Translations under genes and position numbers: made by a program
Notes under the pieces: generated by a model
What the model was told of the DNA's origin: nothing
What the model saw: the letters and a program-made list of their open reading frames with translations, nothing else
The model's database searches: none
DNA from: Fimbriimonadaceae bacterium
GTDB lineage: Bacteria; Armatimonadota; Fimbriimonadia; Fimbriimonadales; Fimbriimonadaceae
Reading direction: 5' to 3'
DNA: 64,000 nucleotides
Assembly: GCA_026129685.1 (NCBI GenBank)
Contig: JAHCHO010000004.1
Span: 186,001-250,000, forward strand
Shown: positions 52,088 through 60,381 of the stretch, piece after piece
Layout: the number at the start of each line of letters is the position of its first letter
How positions within the stretch are numbered: the stretch's first letter is position 1

Positions 52088-52114
52088 ACGGGGCGGGACA
52101 ACGTCCCGCCCCGT
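52088..52114 (-). terminator. Strong hairpin terminator after era
   Basis: ACGGGGCGGGAC (52088-52099) and GTCCCGCCCCGT (52103-52114) form a perfect 12-bp stem with a 3-nt loop, 24 nt after the era stop. It is the most stable short hairpin noted in the window. No T-run follows, which is common in GC-rich genomes. Confidence 0.7.
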
Positions 52115-52138
52115 AACCGGAACCGACCGGGCCGCCAC

Positions 52139-53047
52139 CTACTCGACGTATTCCATTTCGCGCAGGGTCGTCGGATTCTCCCGCCAATCTTCGCGGACTT
52201 TAACGTAGAGGTCCAGATGCACCGGGCGCCCGAGGGTCTCTTCGATCTCCCGCCGGGATTCGGTGCCAACGTCGTGGACGAACCGGCCCTTTTCGCCAAT
52301 CAGAATCGCCTTCTGGCCGGACCTTTCGACGACGATCGTCGCGGCGATCCGGAGCCGCCCCGAGTCGTCCTCCTCCCACGACTCGACGACGACGCCCGTC
52401 GCGTGGGGGACTTCCTGTCGGGTTTTGAGAAGGATCCGCTCGCGAACGAGCTCGGCCACCATGAATCGGGAGGACTGGTCGGTGAACTCGTCCTCCGGGT
52501 AGGCGGGCGGACCTTCGGGAAGGCGTTCGACGATCATGGACACGAGCTTGTCAAGGTTGTGACCCTTGGTGGCGGTGGTCAGCATCGTATCGTCCTGCGT
52601 CACGCCAAGGAGCCTCGCATACGCCTCCACGTTGGGGAGGACGTGCTCCGGCTTGAGGAGGTCCATCTTGTTCAGGCACAGAACGAGCCGACCCTTGCCG
52701 CCGCCAAAGCCGGAGTCTGCGACCATCTTGGCGATGCGCTTCTCATCCTCGTCGGGACGAGCGGCGCCGTTCGCGACGTACAGGACCAGGTCCACGTCGG
52801 TCAGGGCCGAGCGAGCGGATTCGACCATCGCTTTGCCCAGGCGCGTGTGCGGTTCGTGAACCCCGGGGGTGTCCACGAACACGATCTGGTGGTCGGGCGC
52901 GGTGGCGATGCCTCGTAACCGTCGTCGGGTCGTCTGCTTCTTGTCGCTGACGATGGCGACCTTCTGGCCCACCATGGCGTTGACCAATGTGCTCTTGCCG
53001 ACGTTCGGCTTGCCGATCAGGGCGACGGTTCCGAAGCGGTGCGTCAT
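52139..53047 (-). CDS. era: GTPase Era
   Basis: A 302-residue Era GTPase acting in 30S ribosome assembly through 16S rRNA 3'-end binding. G1 is IGKPNVGKST (11-20), the switch I region KKQTTRRRLRG carries the G2 Thr, G3 is DTPG (59-62), and G4 (NKMD) and the ATKG G5 motif follow. The C-terminal KH domain is present, with VHLDLYVKVREDWRENPTTL and EKGRFVHDVG. It starts four nt after the end of the 1129-residue glycosidase-like gene and is followed by a hairpin terminator, so era closes a HAD phosphatase/glycosidase-like/era unit. Confidence 0.95.
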   Translation of the reverse strand: MTHRFGTVALIGKPNVGKSTLVNAMVGQKVAIVSDKKQTTRRRLRGIATAPDHQIVFVDTPGVHEPHTRLGKAMVESARSALTDVDLVLYVANGAARPDEDEKRIAKMVADSGFGGGKGRLVLCLNKMDLLKPEHVLPNVEAYARLLGVTQDDTMLTTATKGHNLDKLVSMIVERLPEGPPAYPEDEFTDQSSRFMVAELVRERILLKTRQEVPHATGVVVESWEEDDSGRLRIAATIVVERSGQKAILIGEKGRFVHDVGTESRREIEETLGRPVHLDLYVKVREDWRENPTTLREMEYVE

Positions 53048-53051
53048 CGGT

Positions 53052-56000
53052 CTATTCCCGCTTCCGGAACACGAAGTTCACTTCTTCGGGGGGCTCCGTG
53101 CTCGATCCTGCCCCCGGGCGCGAACCGTTGCCGGTGGGGGCGGGACCGCCCTTCTTGCGGCGGCGGCGCCTCCGCCTCCCGGTTCGGTCGCCCTCGTCGG
53201 GCGATTCGGCGGCGGTCGCCTCCTCTTCCTCGACGTCCTCAATCTTCGGCCAGAAGAACAGGTCGTCCACGCTTTCGTCGCCGAGGTCGCCCTCCATCCA
53301 TTCGCCGAGTTTGATGACCGGAACGTCAAAGTTAAGGGCGTCGAAGCTCACGCTGTCGGACCGCCGATCGGGAAGCTGGTCCATCGCCAACATCCCGTCG
53401 GGGTCGAGCGACAAGAAGGCTTCGATCTCGTGGCGAGGACCGACGAGGAAAACGTGGGTGGCGCCGTGGATGGCCTGGTACCGGATCTGCCTTCCTTCCT
53501 CGATCCAGGTCTCCGAGAGGAGGTCGAACGCGCACCATTTGTCCGGGAGCGTGATCGTTCTTGGACCGCTGCTGGTCGCGTGGACGACCAAGAACGGCGG
53601 GCGAACGTGCACCACGTCCTCGGTGTAGCTCCAGACGTGCGCGCCCGCCATCTGCGCCAAGGCTCGGATGAGGCTCGGGGTCACGGGGGGCTCGCCGAGA
53701 AACACCGACTTCCAGCTCGCGGCCGGGCCGCCTTCGCTGAACTCGCGCACGACGAAGCTCGGGAGGCCGGTCTGGGAGTACTCCCCAAGTACGGTGGCGT
53801 CCTCCGGGATGGCGAAGTAGCTTGGCTCGAGTTGGGCCCCGTCCACCCCGTGCCGCTCGTCGAAGCTCTCGCCGAGGGGATGACGGCGGTTCAGGATGGT
53901 CGTTCCGCTCTTGCTGTTGAACGGCTGTGGGCGAAGGGCGATGCCGGTGATCTCGCGAACGCGTTCGAGCGATTCGCGTCCCCCGTCGAACAGTCCCGTC
54001 AAGTAGAGCCAGAAGAGTACTTTGCCGTCTTTCTGGAGCCTCGACTTGATCGCGGAGCGGTACTCGGGCCGCATGTCCCACGCGTTCAGAAAGATCGAGA
54101 GCTTGCACTCGGGGAAGATCTCCCGGTGGGCCAGGTCGCTCAGAAGGTAGAAGCCCGCGCTCAAACCGGAGCGTAGAACCGCGTCTCGGACGTTCTTGAC
54201 GAGCAAGTTGAAGCCCGTGGGATCGGCGAGGTAAGCGAGCGACCGCTCGTCGATGAAGACCGCCACGTCGGGCGCGGCGGGCGGATTGGCGGTGCGTCGG
54301 ACGAGCAGGTCCTTGACCAACGAGCCCCGCGTCCAGATGCTCGACGTGCGAAGCCATCCGTTCCCCCAGAGGTCCATCCAGCACACGCCGGACCCGTGGG
54401 CCAGGGCCGCCCCCGCGCCGCGCCAGTGCACGCTCTCGAGCGCCTGCGGCGTCTTGATGACGGGGTTAAAGTCGTCGGGTTCCTGAAGGTTGCCGATCGA
54501 GGTCTTAAAGTCCTCCTCACTGACGTACAGCTTGCCGTTCAGCGCGAGGCTGTCGATCGGGCAAGGGAAGCTCGCCGTTTCGCCGGGGGACCGCTGCCGA
54601 TAGCTGGGCGGGCCGGCGATGAAGTCGATCTCCGGCGTTCGCAGGAGTTTGCCCAGCGACAAGTGGCCGCTGTAGGGATGGGACCACTCGAACGAATACC
54701 CGTAGCTCACGCCGACGAGGAAGTAGCCTTCGCTGGCAGCCTTGACCGCGTTGGCCAGTTCGCCGATCCGGAAGACGGTGGCGTCGCTGAGGAAGAGGTG
54801 GTAGTCCACCCAGCGACGGTCCTTTCGCGACGTGCGCATGAATCGGTCGCCGTGCTTGCCCGCGCGCTCGAACGGCGGGACGCTGACCGTCTTGAAGTCG
54901 GCGTCTCCGTCGAACCAGGCAGCCCGGAGGGACACGATGTCGTCGTTGTAGCGGGTCCGGGCCCAGTCGCGAAACTTCTCTTTGGCGGCGAGCGAGTTGT
55001 CGTAGCCGTTGTTCTCGGGATAGAACCACTCGCCACGGTCCAGGTGAACTCCCAGGATATGGTCGTTCTGGCCGAGCATCCGGAGTTGGCGTACGAACGA
55101 CTCGATGTTGTGCCGCGCAAGGCTCCAGAACTTGTCGTCGCACACGCTAGGGTCGGCCAGACTCCCGTCGAGCCAGTTGAACCGCGCTTTGGGGAACCGC
55201 GAGTCCCACCCCCGCGGCGCGACGAACAGCACGCGGAACAGGACCTGGGCGAGGGGATCGACCTCGAGGACCTTCTTGAGCAGGTAGGCCGCGAACTGGG
55301 TTGCGCTCGCGACGCCCTCATCGCCGACCTCCAGATCCACGAACAGCGAATGGACGTGGATTCCCGCGTCCGCCGCCAGGCGGATCTGCTCGAGTACGGT
55401 TTGCAGACGCTTTTCGTCCTGAGCGCTGCCGAAGAACCAGATTGCGGGATAGGCCCGCTTGTCCCGAACCAGCACGGGAGTCCCGTTTTGGAGGACGACC
55501 TGGGGCGCGTTCGGCGGAATCGCGACGGCGGGTCGAGGCGGTGCGGTCGGTCTGGGCTCCTCCTTCGCAACCGTCGGGGCGGCCTCTTTCACAGCGGGAG
55601 CAACGGCGGCCTCGGTTCGCGTCCCGCGTCCTCGGCGGGTTCGGGCCGGTCGGTCCCCGCGCGTTGGCTCCACTTCGGCTCCTTCGTGCGGCAACACGGG
55701 CACGGTCACGGCGCTTGGAGCCTGCTCGCCTCGCCCGCGTCGCTTGGCCTTGCCGCGCGTGGTCGCGCGCCAGTTCACGACGACACGCCCCTCCTCGTCG
55801 TCGATCGCAAAGTCCGACTCCGGTTCGGCGGCAACAGGAGGAACTTCGCCGATGATCTCCGCACGCGCTTCCGCGATCTCGTCTTCGCGACGGCGGCCGC
55901 GACGGCGCGAGCGGTTGCGGCGGGGGGCGGTGCGTTCCTCCGGTTCGTCTACGGGTGGCGGGACGACCGGAGGCGTGGGATCCACCGGCAGAGCGTCGAC

Positions 56001-56441
56001 GGTGACAGGATCCAACAGGGGTGGCCGGCGGCGGGTTCTGCCGGGCCTGCTCGCCACCGCCGGTTCCGCTTCGGGAGGGGGAGGCTCGCCGATCGGCTCC
56101 GCTTGGGCAACCTTCTTGCGGCCGCGGGAGACCTTAGCGGAAGGCGCCGTTTCTTCGTCCGGAGCCGTTTCCGACGGAGGCGGCTGCGGGGCGCGAGCCC
56201 GCTTCGTTTTGGCGGTCGCTCCCGGGTCCGCTTCGAGCGGCGGTTCGGCCGGATCGCGCGGAGCGGCTTCCGCCAACTTCGGGCTCCGGGCGCGCGGCCG
56301 CTTGTCGGCCCCGACCGACGCCTCGTCGGCCACCTCCACGGGCTTACGCCGGGCTCGGGTCCGGGGGGTCGGTTCGGAAGGGGTGATGCCGGATTCGATC
56401 GGGGTTTCGGAATTGTCGTCCGAGGCGTTACGTCTTCGCAT
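53052..56441 (-). CDS. Glycosidase-like (GH-A/GH42-type) protein with RNase E-like charged tails
   Basis: A 1129-residue cytoplasmic protein without signal peptide. Residues 1 to about 315 are low-complexity, rich in Pro, Glu, Ala and Arg, with arginine islands (RRNRSRRRGRRRE at 174-186; KAKRRGRGEQ at 231-240; RTRRGRGTR near 267-275). Residues about 330-1050 look like a clan GH-A TIM barrel plus beta domains: GVHLDRGEWFYPENNGYDNS with Glu471 as candidate acid/base, FRDWARTRYNDDIVSLRAAWFDG as in GH42 enzymes, and LYVSEEDFKT with Glu642/643 as candidate nucleophile. The last 68 residues are a Glu-rich then polybasic tail (GRRRRRRRKKGG). Such flanks typify RNase E/G-type RNA-binding scaffolds, not glycosidases. 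It overlaps the HAD gene by 14 nt and precedes era by four. Function unknown. Confidence 0.7.
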   Translation of the reverse strand: MRRRNASDDNSETPIESGITPSEPTPRTRARRKPVEVADEASVGADKRPRARSPKLAEAAPRDPAEPPLEADPGATAKTKRARAPQPPPSETAPDEETAPSAKVSRGRKKVAQAEPIGEPPPPEAEPAVASRPGRTRRRPPLLDPVTVDALPVDPTPPVVPPPVDEPEERTAPRRNRSRRRGRRREDEIAEARAEIIGEVPPVAAEPESDFAIDDEEGRVVVNWRATTRGKAKRRGRGEQAPSAVTVPVLPHEGAEVEPTRGDRPARTRRGRGTRTEAAVAPAVKEAAPTVAKEEPRPTAPPRPAVAIPPNAPQVVLQNGTPVLVRDKRAYPAIWFFGSAQDEKRLQTVLEQIRLAADAGIHVHSLFVDLEVGDEGVASATQFAAYLLKKVLEVDPLAQVLFRVLFVAPRGWDSRFPKARFNWLDGSLADPSVCDDKFWSLARHNIESFVRQLRMLGQNDHILGVHLDRGEWFYPENNGYDNSLAAKEKFRDWARTRYNDDIVSLRAAWFDGDADFKTVSVPPFERAGKHGDRFMRTSRKDRRWVDYHLFLSDATVFRIGELANAVKAASEGYFLVGVSYGYSFEWSHPYSGHLSLGKLLRTPEIDFIAGPPSYRQRSPGETASFPCPIDSLALNGKLYVSEEDFKTSIGNLQEPDDFNPVIKTPQALESVHWRGAGAALAHGSGVCWMDLWGNGWLRTSSIWTRGSLVKDLLVRRTANPPAAPDVAVFIDERSLAYLADPTGFNLLVKNVRDAVLRSGLSAGFYLLSDLAHREIFPECKLSIFLNAWDMRPEYRSAIKSRLQKDGKVLFWLYLTGLFDGGRESLERVREITGIALRPQPFNSKSGTTILNRRHPLGESFDERHGVDGAQLEPSYFAIPEDATVLGEYSQTGLPSFVVREFSEGGPAASWKSVFLGEPPVTPSLIRALAQMAGAHVWSYTEDVVHVRPPFLVVHATSSGPRTITLPDKWCAFDLLSETWIEEGRQIRYQAIHGATHVFLVGPRHEIEAFLSLDPDGMLAMDQLPDRRSDSVSFDALNFDVPVIKLGEWMEGDLGDESVDDLFFWPKIEDVEEEEATAAESPDEGDRTGRRRRRRRKKGGPAPTGNGSRPGAGSSTEPPEEVNFVFRKRE

Positions 56442-57126
56442 GATGCAGAGAAATGAAATCGTGAGTCCAGGCTAGGAGGTCCTCGGGCGTCTCGAACCAT
56501 AGATCGGGTTCGGTCGCGCGCAAGGCCTCAGCGGTCGATGCGCCGTAGGATACGGCGGCGAATGGGCAACCCGCGCTCTTGGCGCAAGCGGCATCGTGAA
56601 CGGAATCGCCCACGAAGAGCGCTTCGCTTGGGTGCACGCCAAGGCGCGCGCACGCGAGCGTTGCGGGTTCGGCGTCCGGCTTGGGACGGGTGACGTCCGA
56701 GGCGCAGACGAAGGTGTCCACACTCTCCCGCGCGGGAAAGCGGACGAGGAAATTCTGGAGTTCCACCCGATTCCGGCTCGTCACGAGACCGACCGCATAG
56801 CCGGAGCGTTTGAAGGCGACCATCGAGTCGATGGCGGCCACGAACGGCCTCTCTCGGTGTTCGTGGACCTGGTAGCGGGAGATCGTGTACGCCACCCTTT
56901 CCCGGACCTCGTCGTCGGAAAGGGGCCGGTCGGTGAACAAGCGCGTCTGGGTGGTCAGAGGGAGGCCGATGAAGCCCATGAGCCACTCGTCGGACGGTCG
57001 ATGCCCCTCGAAGTGTTCGACGCCGTCGCCCAACCCTCCGAGAATCATGCCCAGACTGTCCACAAGGGTGCCGTCAACGTCGTACAAAACCGCCTTCAAG
57101 GCGGCGGGATCGAGCGTTCTCGGCAT
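56428..57126 (-). CDS. HAD-family phosphatase (phosphoglycolate phosphatase-like)
   Basis: A 232-residue haloacid-dehalogenase hydrolase of the Gph/beta-phosphoglucomutase type. Motif I is YDVDGTLVDS (nucleophile and acid-base Asp), motif II lies in VGLVTSRNR, motif III Lys in TRPKPDAEP, and motif IV is FVGDSVHDAACAKSAG. A helical cap (about residues 22-90) fits subtype C1. A TTG three codons upstream (57135) is an alternative, but a CATACT hexamer ends there, eight nt before ATG 57126, which I prefer. It heads a unit with the glycosidase-like gene (14-nt overlap) and era. Substrate is not predictable. Confidence 0.85.
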   Translation of the reverse strand: MPRTLDPAALKAVLYDVDGTLVDSLGMILGGLGDGVEHFEGHRPSDEWLMGFIGLPLTTQTRLFTDRPLSDDEVRERVAYTISRYQVHEHRERPFVAAIDSMVAFKRSGYAVGLVTSRNRVELQNFLVRFPARESVDTFVCASDVTRPKPDAEPATLACARLGVHPSEALFVGDSVHDAACAKSAGCPFAAVSYGASTAEALRATEPDLWFETPEDLLAWTHDFISLHHAKT

Positions 57127-57163
57127 CTCGGACAAGTATGACAGATTCGTTCGGTCGCGCCGG

Positions 57164-58222
57164 TCACGGAGCGTCGGCCTGGCGTTCGCTTCGCCAAACG
57201 CGCGAGTCTTGGGCGATGTGCCATCGGACTCGCTTCGCCGGGTCGAGCGTCGTTTCCGCGACCACTTCGAACGTCTCGTCTCCCGGGTAAAGGCTCATTC
57301 GGGTGACAAGATGGGGAAGCTGGCCGAGGTCGAGTTCGTCGATCGATTTCGGCCAACGACCGTGGTTGCCTCGGTAGGCGTGGAGAGCGTAGTAGGCTTG
57401 GTGTAGCCGGTCACGGATCGGTCCGGCGGGGTCTGGGCGGTAGGCGTCCGAACCCGGTTCGGCGGTCGAGAACTGCAAGTACCCCCACCGTTCGGGACGG
57501 TGCATATCGATGACTCCCTGCGGCGACCAGACCCAATTATGCTCGGGACGGCCGGGAATCTTGCGCGTCCCGCCGTCCGCCACCTCCACGTCCCACTCGA
57601 CGCGCGAAAAGTTGATCCGCCACTGATCGCCATGCCTCGGCGGGCACGGAACGCCCGCGCACTCTTCGAGCGCAGACCAGGGAATGGCGATCTCAACGTT
57701 CCATCCCTTGTCGTCGTCGGAGGGATCGTTCAGGCTGCCCATCACATGGACGGCGGTACGCGTCCCCGGCATCTCCCAGTTGTCCACCGCAGGCCCGCCG
57801 TCGCGGTACGGCCGAGGGAGCAAGAGGTCCCACGTCGTGTTCAAGGCGTTCATCTCGAACTCCGTGTAGCGGTGGTTGTCACCGTCGGGGTCGAGGAACA
57901 CCTCGAAGTCGTTGTCCTGAAAGATGACGGAGTCGTGCTCGGTGAGGGTGGCCCAGACGTTCGGCTCCTCCAGTTCGGCACCAATGTAAAGGAACTTATC
58001 GTCCCAGAGCATCTTCATGCGCGTGCGGAAGCGAGGCTTTGGCTTCTTATCGCCCTCGATGTCGACGAAGTCGTCGCTCCAAGGGGCGGAGTCCCACGGC
58101 GGTTCGTCGAGGCGCCCGTCGATCGTGAGCAACGCGGACGCTCGGTAACAGACGTAGCCTTTCGGCGGTGTCGAAAAGTCGGGTTGGGCAAGGCTCATAA
58201 GGGCGGCGAGGGCACAGAGCAC
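57164..58222 (-). CDS. Secreted CBM9-like carbohydrate-binding protein
   Basis: A 352-residue protein with a short signal (MLCALAALMSLAQP; GTG start at 58222) and a carbohydrate-binding-family-9-like beta sandwich: YRASALLTIDGRLDEPPWDSAPWSDDF, RTRMKMLWDDKFLYIGAELEEPNVWATL, VIFQDNDFEVFLDPDGDNHRYTEFEMNALNTTWDL-type (57790-57930), GWNVEIAIPWSALE and WRINFSRVEWD. The C-terminal 80 residues are a separate helical region (HQAYYALHAYRGNHGRWPKSIDEL). This type of CBM9-like domain is widespread in polysaccharide-degrading bacteria and may bind sugars at the cell surface. It is divergent from the aldolase gene. Confidence 0.82.
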   Translation of the reverse strand: MLCALAALMSLAQPDFSTPPKGYVCYRASALLTIDGRLDEPPWDSAPWSDDFVDIEGDKKPKPRFRTRMKMLWDDKFLYIGAELEEPNVWATLTEHDSVIFQDNDFEVFLDPDGDNHRYTEFEMNALNTTWDLLLPRPYRDGGPAVDNWEMPGTRTAVHVMGSLNDPSDDDKGWNVEIAIPWSALEECAGVPCPPRHGDQWRINFSRVEWDVEVADGGTRKIPGRPEHNWVWSPQGVIDMHRPERWGYLQFSTAEPGSDAYRPDPAGPIRDRLHQAYYALHAYRGNHGRWPKSIDELDLGQLPHLVTRMSLYPGDETFEVVAETTLDPAKRVRWHIAQDSRVWRSERQADAP

Positions 58223-58328
58223 CGTAGCGGGAGGCTACCCGCACCTTGGTCCGCCGCCAACGGCATCCCGTCACTACTTGGGCCGACGCCACGGGTCACA
58301 AGGTCCAGACGGCCGCCGTGCGCCGTGC

Positions 58329-58334
58329 TAACAT
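58329..58334 (+). promoter_or_regulatory. Extended -10 (TGC-TAACAT) at the aldolase start
   Basis: TAACAT preceded by TGC, followed by seven nt and ATG 58342. Transcription would begin one base before the start codon. No Shine-Dalgarno is present between. Confidence 0.5.
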
Positions 58335-58341
58335 CCCGACC

Positions 58342-59367
58342 ATGCCCGTACCGGACGCCAAGACCTTTAACCGTATGCTCGACGCTTGCCTCGCCGGCGA
58401 CTATGCCCTGGCCTCGATCAACGTCGCCTCGACCTCACAGGCCAATGCGGCCCTCGCCGCGTTCGCGGAGAGCAAGACCGACGGAATCATCCAGCTCAGC
58501 ACGGGCGGCGCGGAGTTCGGCAGCGGCCCCGTGAAGGACATGGTCCTCGGGGCCGAGGCCATCGCACAGCACATTCATCTGGTCGCCTCTCGCCTTCCGG
58601 TGTACGTGGCGATCACCACCGACCACTGTGTGCCCGCCAAGGTGGACAAGTTCGTGCGACCCCTGTTGGCGTTGGCGCGGGATCGAAAGGCGAAAGGTCT
58701 GCCGCTCCTGTTCAACGGTCACATGTTCGACGGGTCCGAACTCCCCCTGAAGGAGAACCTCGCGATCGCGACCGGGCTTGCCAAGGAGTGCGCGGAACTG
58801 GGCATCGTCCTCGAGGTCGAGACGGGAGTTGTCGGCGGAGAAGAGGACGGCATCGACAACACGGGCGTCGGCAAGGAGAAGCTCTACACCACACCCGAGG
58901 ACATGGTCGCGGTGTACGAGGCCCTTAGCCCGATCGGCCGTTTCACCCTCGCCGCCACTTTTGGCAACGTGCACGGGGTCTACAAGCCGGGCAACGTCAA
59001 GCTCAAACCCACGATCCTGAGGGACGGTCAGGACGCGGTCGTCGCCAAGCACGGCCCGAGCGCGAAGATGCCGCTCGTATTCCACGGCGGCAGCGGCACG
59101 CCCCTCCATGAAATCCAAGAGACGCTCGCCTACGGCGTCGTCAAGATGAACGTGGACACCGACTGCCAGTACGCCTACACCCGTCCGATCGCCGACCACG
59201 TGTTCACCAACTACTCCGGCGTGTTGCGAGTCGACGGAGAGATGGGGGACAAGAAAACCTACGATCCGCGCAGTTACCTCAAGAAGGCGGAAGCCTCGAT
59301 GAAGGCGCGGGTTCTCCAGGCGTGCGAAGAACTCAAGAGCCTCGGCGTGTCGCTCTGCGGCGCCTGA
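58342..59367 (+). CDS. fbaA: Class II fructose-bisphosphate aldolase
   Basis: A 341-residue zinc-dependent aldolase of the FbaA type, cleaving fructose 1,6-bisphosphate to dihydroxyacetone phosphate and glyceraldehyde 3-phosphate in glycolysis and gluconeogenesis. Zinc and catalytic sites are evident: ITTDHCVPAK (Asp94, His95), the Glu in EVETGVVGGEEDG, His in FGNVHGVYKPGNV, His in PLVFHGGSGTP and the phosphate loop VVKMNVDTDCQYAYTRPI. ATG 58342 is fixed by homology and by the -10 hexamer immediately upstream; the longer frame to 58246 extends through the promoter region. It is followed by a hairpin terminator. Confidence 0.95.
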   Translation: MPVPDAKTFNRMLDACLAGDYALASINVASTSQANAALAAFAESKTDGIIQLSTGGAEFGSGPVKDMVLGAEAIAQHIHLVASRLPVYVAITTDHCVPAKVDKFVRPLLALARDRKAKGLPLLFNGHMFDGSELPLKENLAIATGLAKECAELGIVLEVETGVVGGEEDGIDNTGVGKEKLYTTPEDMVAVYEALSPIGRFTLAATFGNVHGVYKPGNVKLKPTILRDGQDAVVAKHGPSAKMPLVFHGGSGTPLHEIQETLAYGVVKMNVDTDCQYAYTRPIADHVFTNYSGVLRVDGEMGDKKTYDPRSYLKKAEASMKARVLQACEELKSLGVSLCGA

Positions 59368-59379
59368 CCCGCGCGACAC

Positions 59380-59404
59380 GGGGCGGGTCCGCGCTCGCCC
59401 CTTT
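59380..59404 (+). terminator. Terminator after the aldolase gene
   Basis: GGGGCG (59380-59385) pairs with CGCCCC (59396-59401) and is followed by TTT. It lies 13 nt after the aldolase stop and just before a new -10-like element. Confidence 0.45.
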
Positions 59405-59409
59405 CCGGG

Positions 59410-59415
59410 TATTAA
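59410..59415 (+). promoter_or_regulatory. -10-like TATTAA before the 62-residue gene
   Basis: TATTAA is followed by AGGGGCG (seven nt) and ATG 59423. Either a leaderless start or, less likely, AGGGG as a Shine-Dalgarno on a longer transcript. Confidence 0.4.
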
Positions 59416-59422
59416 AGGGGCG

Positions 59423-59611
59423 ATGAACCCCGGTCTGATCGGTGAGTTGCTGGGCCACAAAGTGGCGATCTTCACGGCGGGCACCCAGTCGGGCTTCAAG
59501 GACGAAGGCGTCCTCGAGGCCTTCGACGGGCAAATCCTGCGGTTGCGGAAGGGCGCCGACTGTTACTATTTCCCGCTGTTCCACATCCGCCTGATCCGTC
59601 TCCTCGACTGA
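59423..59611 (+). CDS. Small beta-barrel-like protein upstream of surE
   Basis: A 62-residue protein starting MNPGLIGELLGHKVAIFTAG. The pattern is a short N-terminal helix, then strands KVAIFTAG, DEGVLEAFDGQILRLRKG and CYYFPLFHIRLIRLLD. The helix-plus-strands layout, with the Gly turn in the middle strand and a hydrophobic last strand, resembles an Sm/SH3-like barrel, but I cannot assign a family. It ends two nt before the surE ATG, so it is co-transcribed with surE; a hairpin terminator separates it from the aldolase gene. Probably a real gene given its composition, context and promoter-like element. Confidence 0.65.
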   Translation: MNPGLIGELLGHKVAIFTAGTQSGFKDEGVLEAFDGQILRLRKGADCYYFPLFHIRLIRLLD

Positions 59612-59613
59612 CC

Positions 59614-60381
59614 ATGCGCATCCTGATCACGAACGACGACGGGATTCGCGCCCCCGGCCTTCGCGCCCTTGTCGAGGTCGCGCGCGAGTTCGGCGAGGTG
59701 AAGGTCGTTGCGCCGGACCACGAACGCAGCGCGTGCGGCCACGCCCTGACGATGCGCGAACCCCTGCGCATGAAGCCCTTTCCCTGGGACGGCATTGAAG
59801 CGTGGGAAGTGAGCGGGGTGCCGACCGACTGTGTCAACTTGGGTCGTCACGCCGCGTTCGACGACCGGGTGGACCTCCTGCTGAGCGGGATCAACGCCGG
59901 CCCCAATCTCGGTTTCGACATCACCTACAGCGGCACCGTCGGCGGCGCGATGGAAGGCACGATCAACGGCATCCGCTCCATCGCCGTTTCTATGGCCCTA
60001 TTCGTGGACGGAGCGCCGATCCATTGGGAGACCAGCCAAGCATGGTTGCGCGAGCACCTGGGGGCGCTCATCGCGGCGCCGCTCCGACCGTTGACCTTCC
60101 TCAACGTGAACGTGCCCTCCATCGCGCTGCCCGGGCTTCGAGGCCACCGGGTGACGGTGATGGGCCAGCGGGTCTATGCCGATCGGGTGGAAAGCCGGGA
60201 GGATCCTTGGGGTCGCACCTACTTCTGGCAGGGCGGGTCGATCGTGGAACAGGGCGAACTACCAGGCACCGACGTGGACGCGATCAACCAGGGTTATGTG
60301 TCGATCACCCCAATCACTCTCGACTGGACCGACCAGACGGGGCTCACCGATCTACGCCGGGCGGTCGGTGCCGGCGCCTAG
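59614..60381 (+). CDS. surE: 5'/3'-nucleotidase SurE
   Basis: A 255-residue SurE metallophosphatase dephosphorylating nucleoside monophosphates. The metal-binding start MRILITNDDGIRAPGLRAL, the block KVVAPDHERSACGHALT, the segment VSGVPTDCVNLG and LLLSGINAGPNLGFDITYSGTVGGAMEG are diagnostic. The C-terminal dimerisation part (DVDAINQGYVSITPITLDWTD) is intact. It lies directly behind the 62-residue gene with a 2-nt gap. Its last 30 nt overlap the convergent epimerase gene. Confidence 0.95.
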   Translation: MRILITNDDGIRAPGLRALVEVAREFGEVKVVAPDHERSACGHALTMREPLRMKPFPWDGIEAWEVSGVPTDCVNLGRHAAFDDRVDLLLSGINAGPNLGFDITYSGTVGGAMEGTINGIRSIAVSMALFVDGAPIHWETSQAWLREHLGALIAAPLRPLTFLNVNVPSIALPGLRGHRVTVMGQRVYADRVESREDPWGRTYFWQGGSIVEQGELPGTDVDAINQGYVSITPITLDWTDQTGLTDLRRAVGAGA

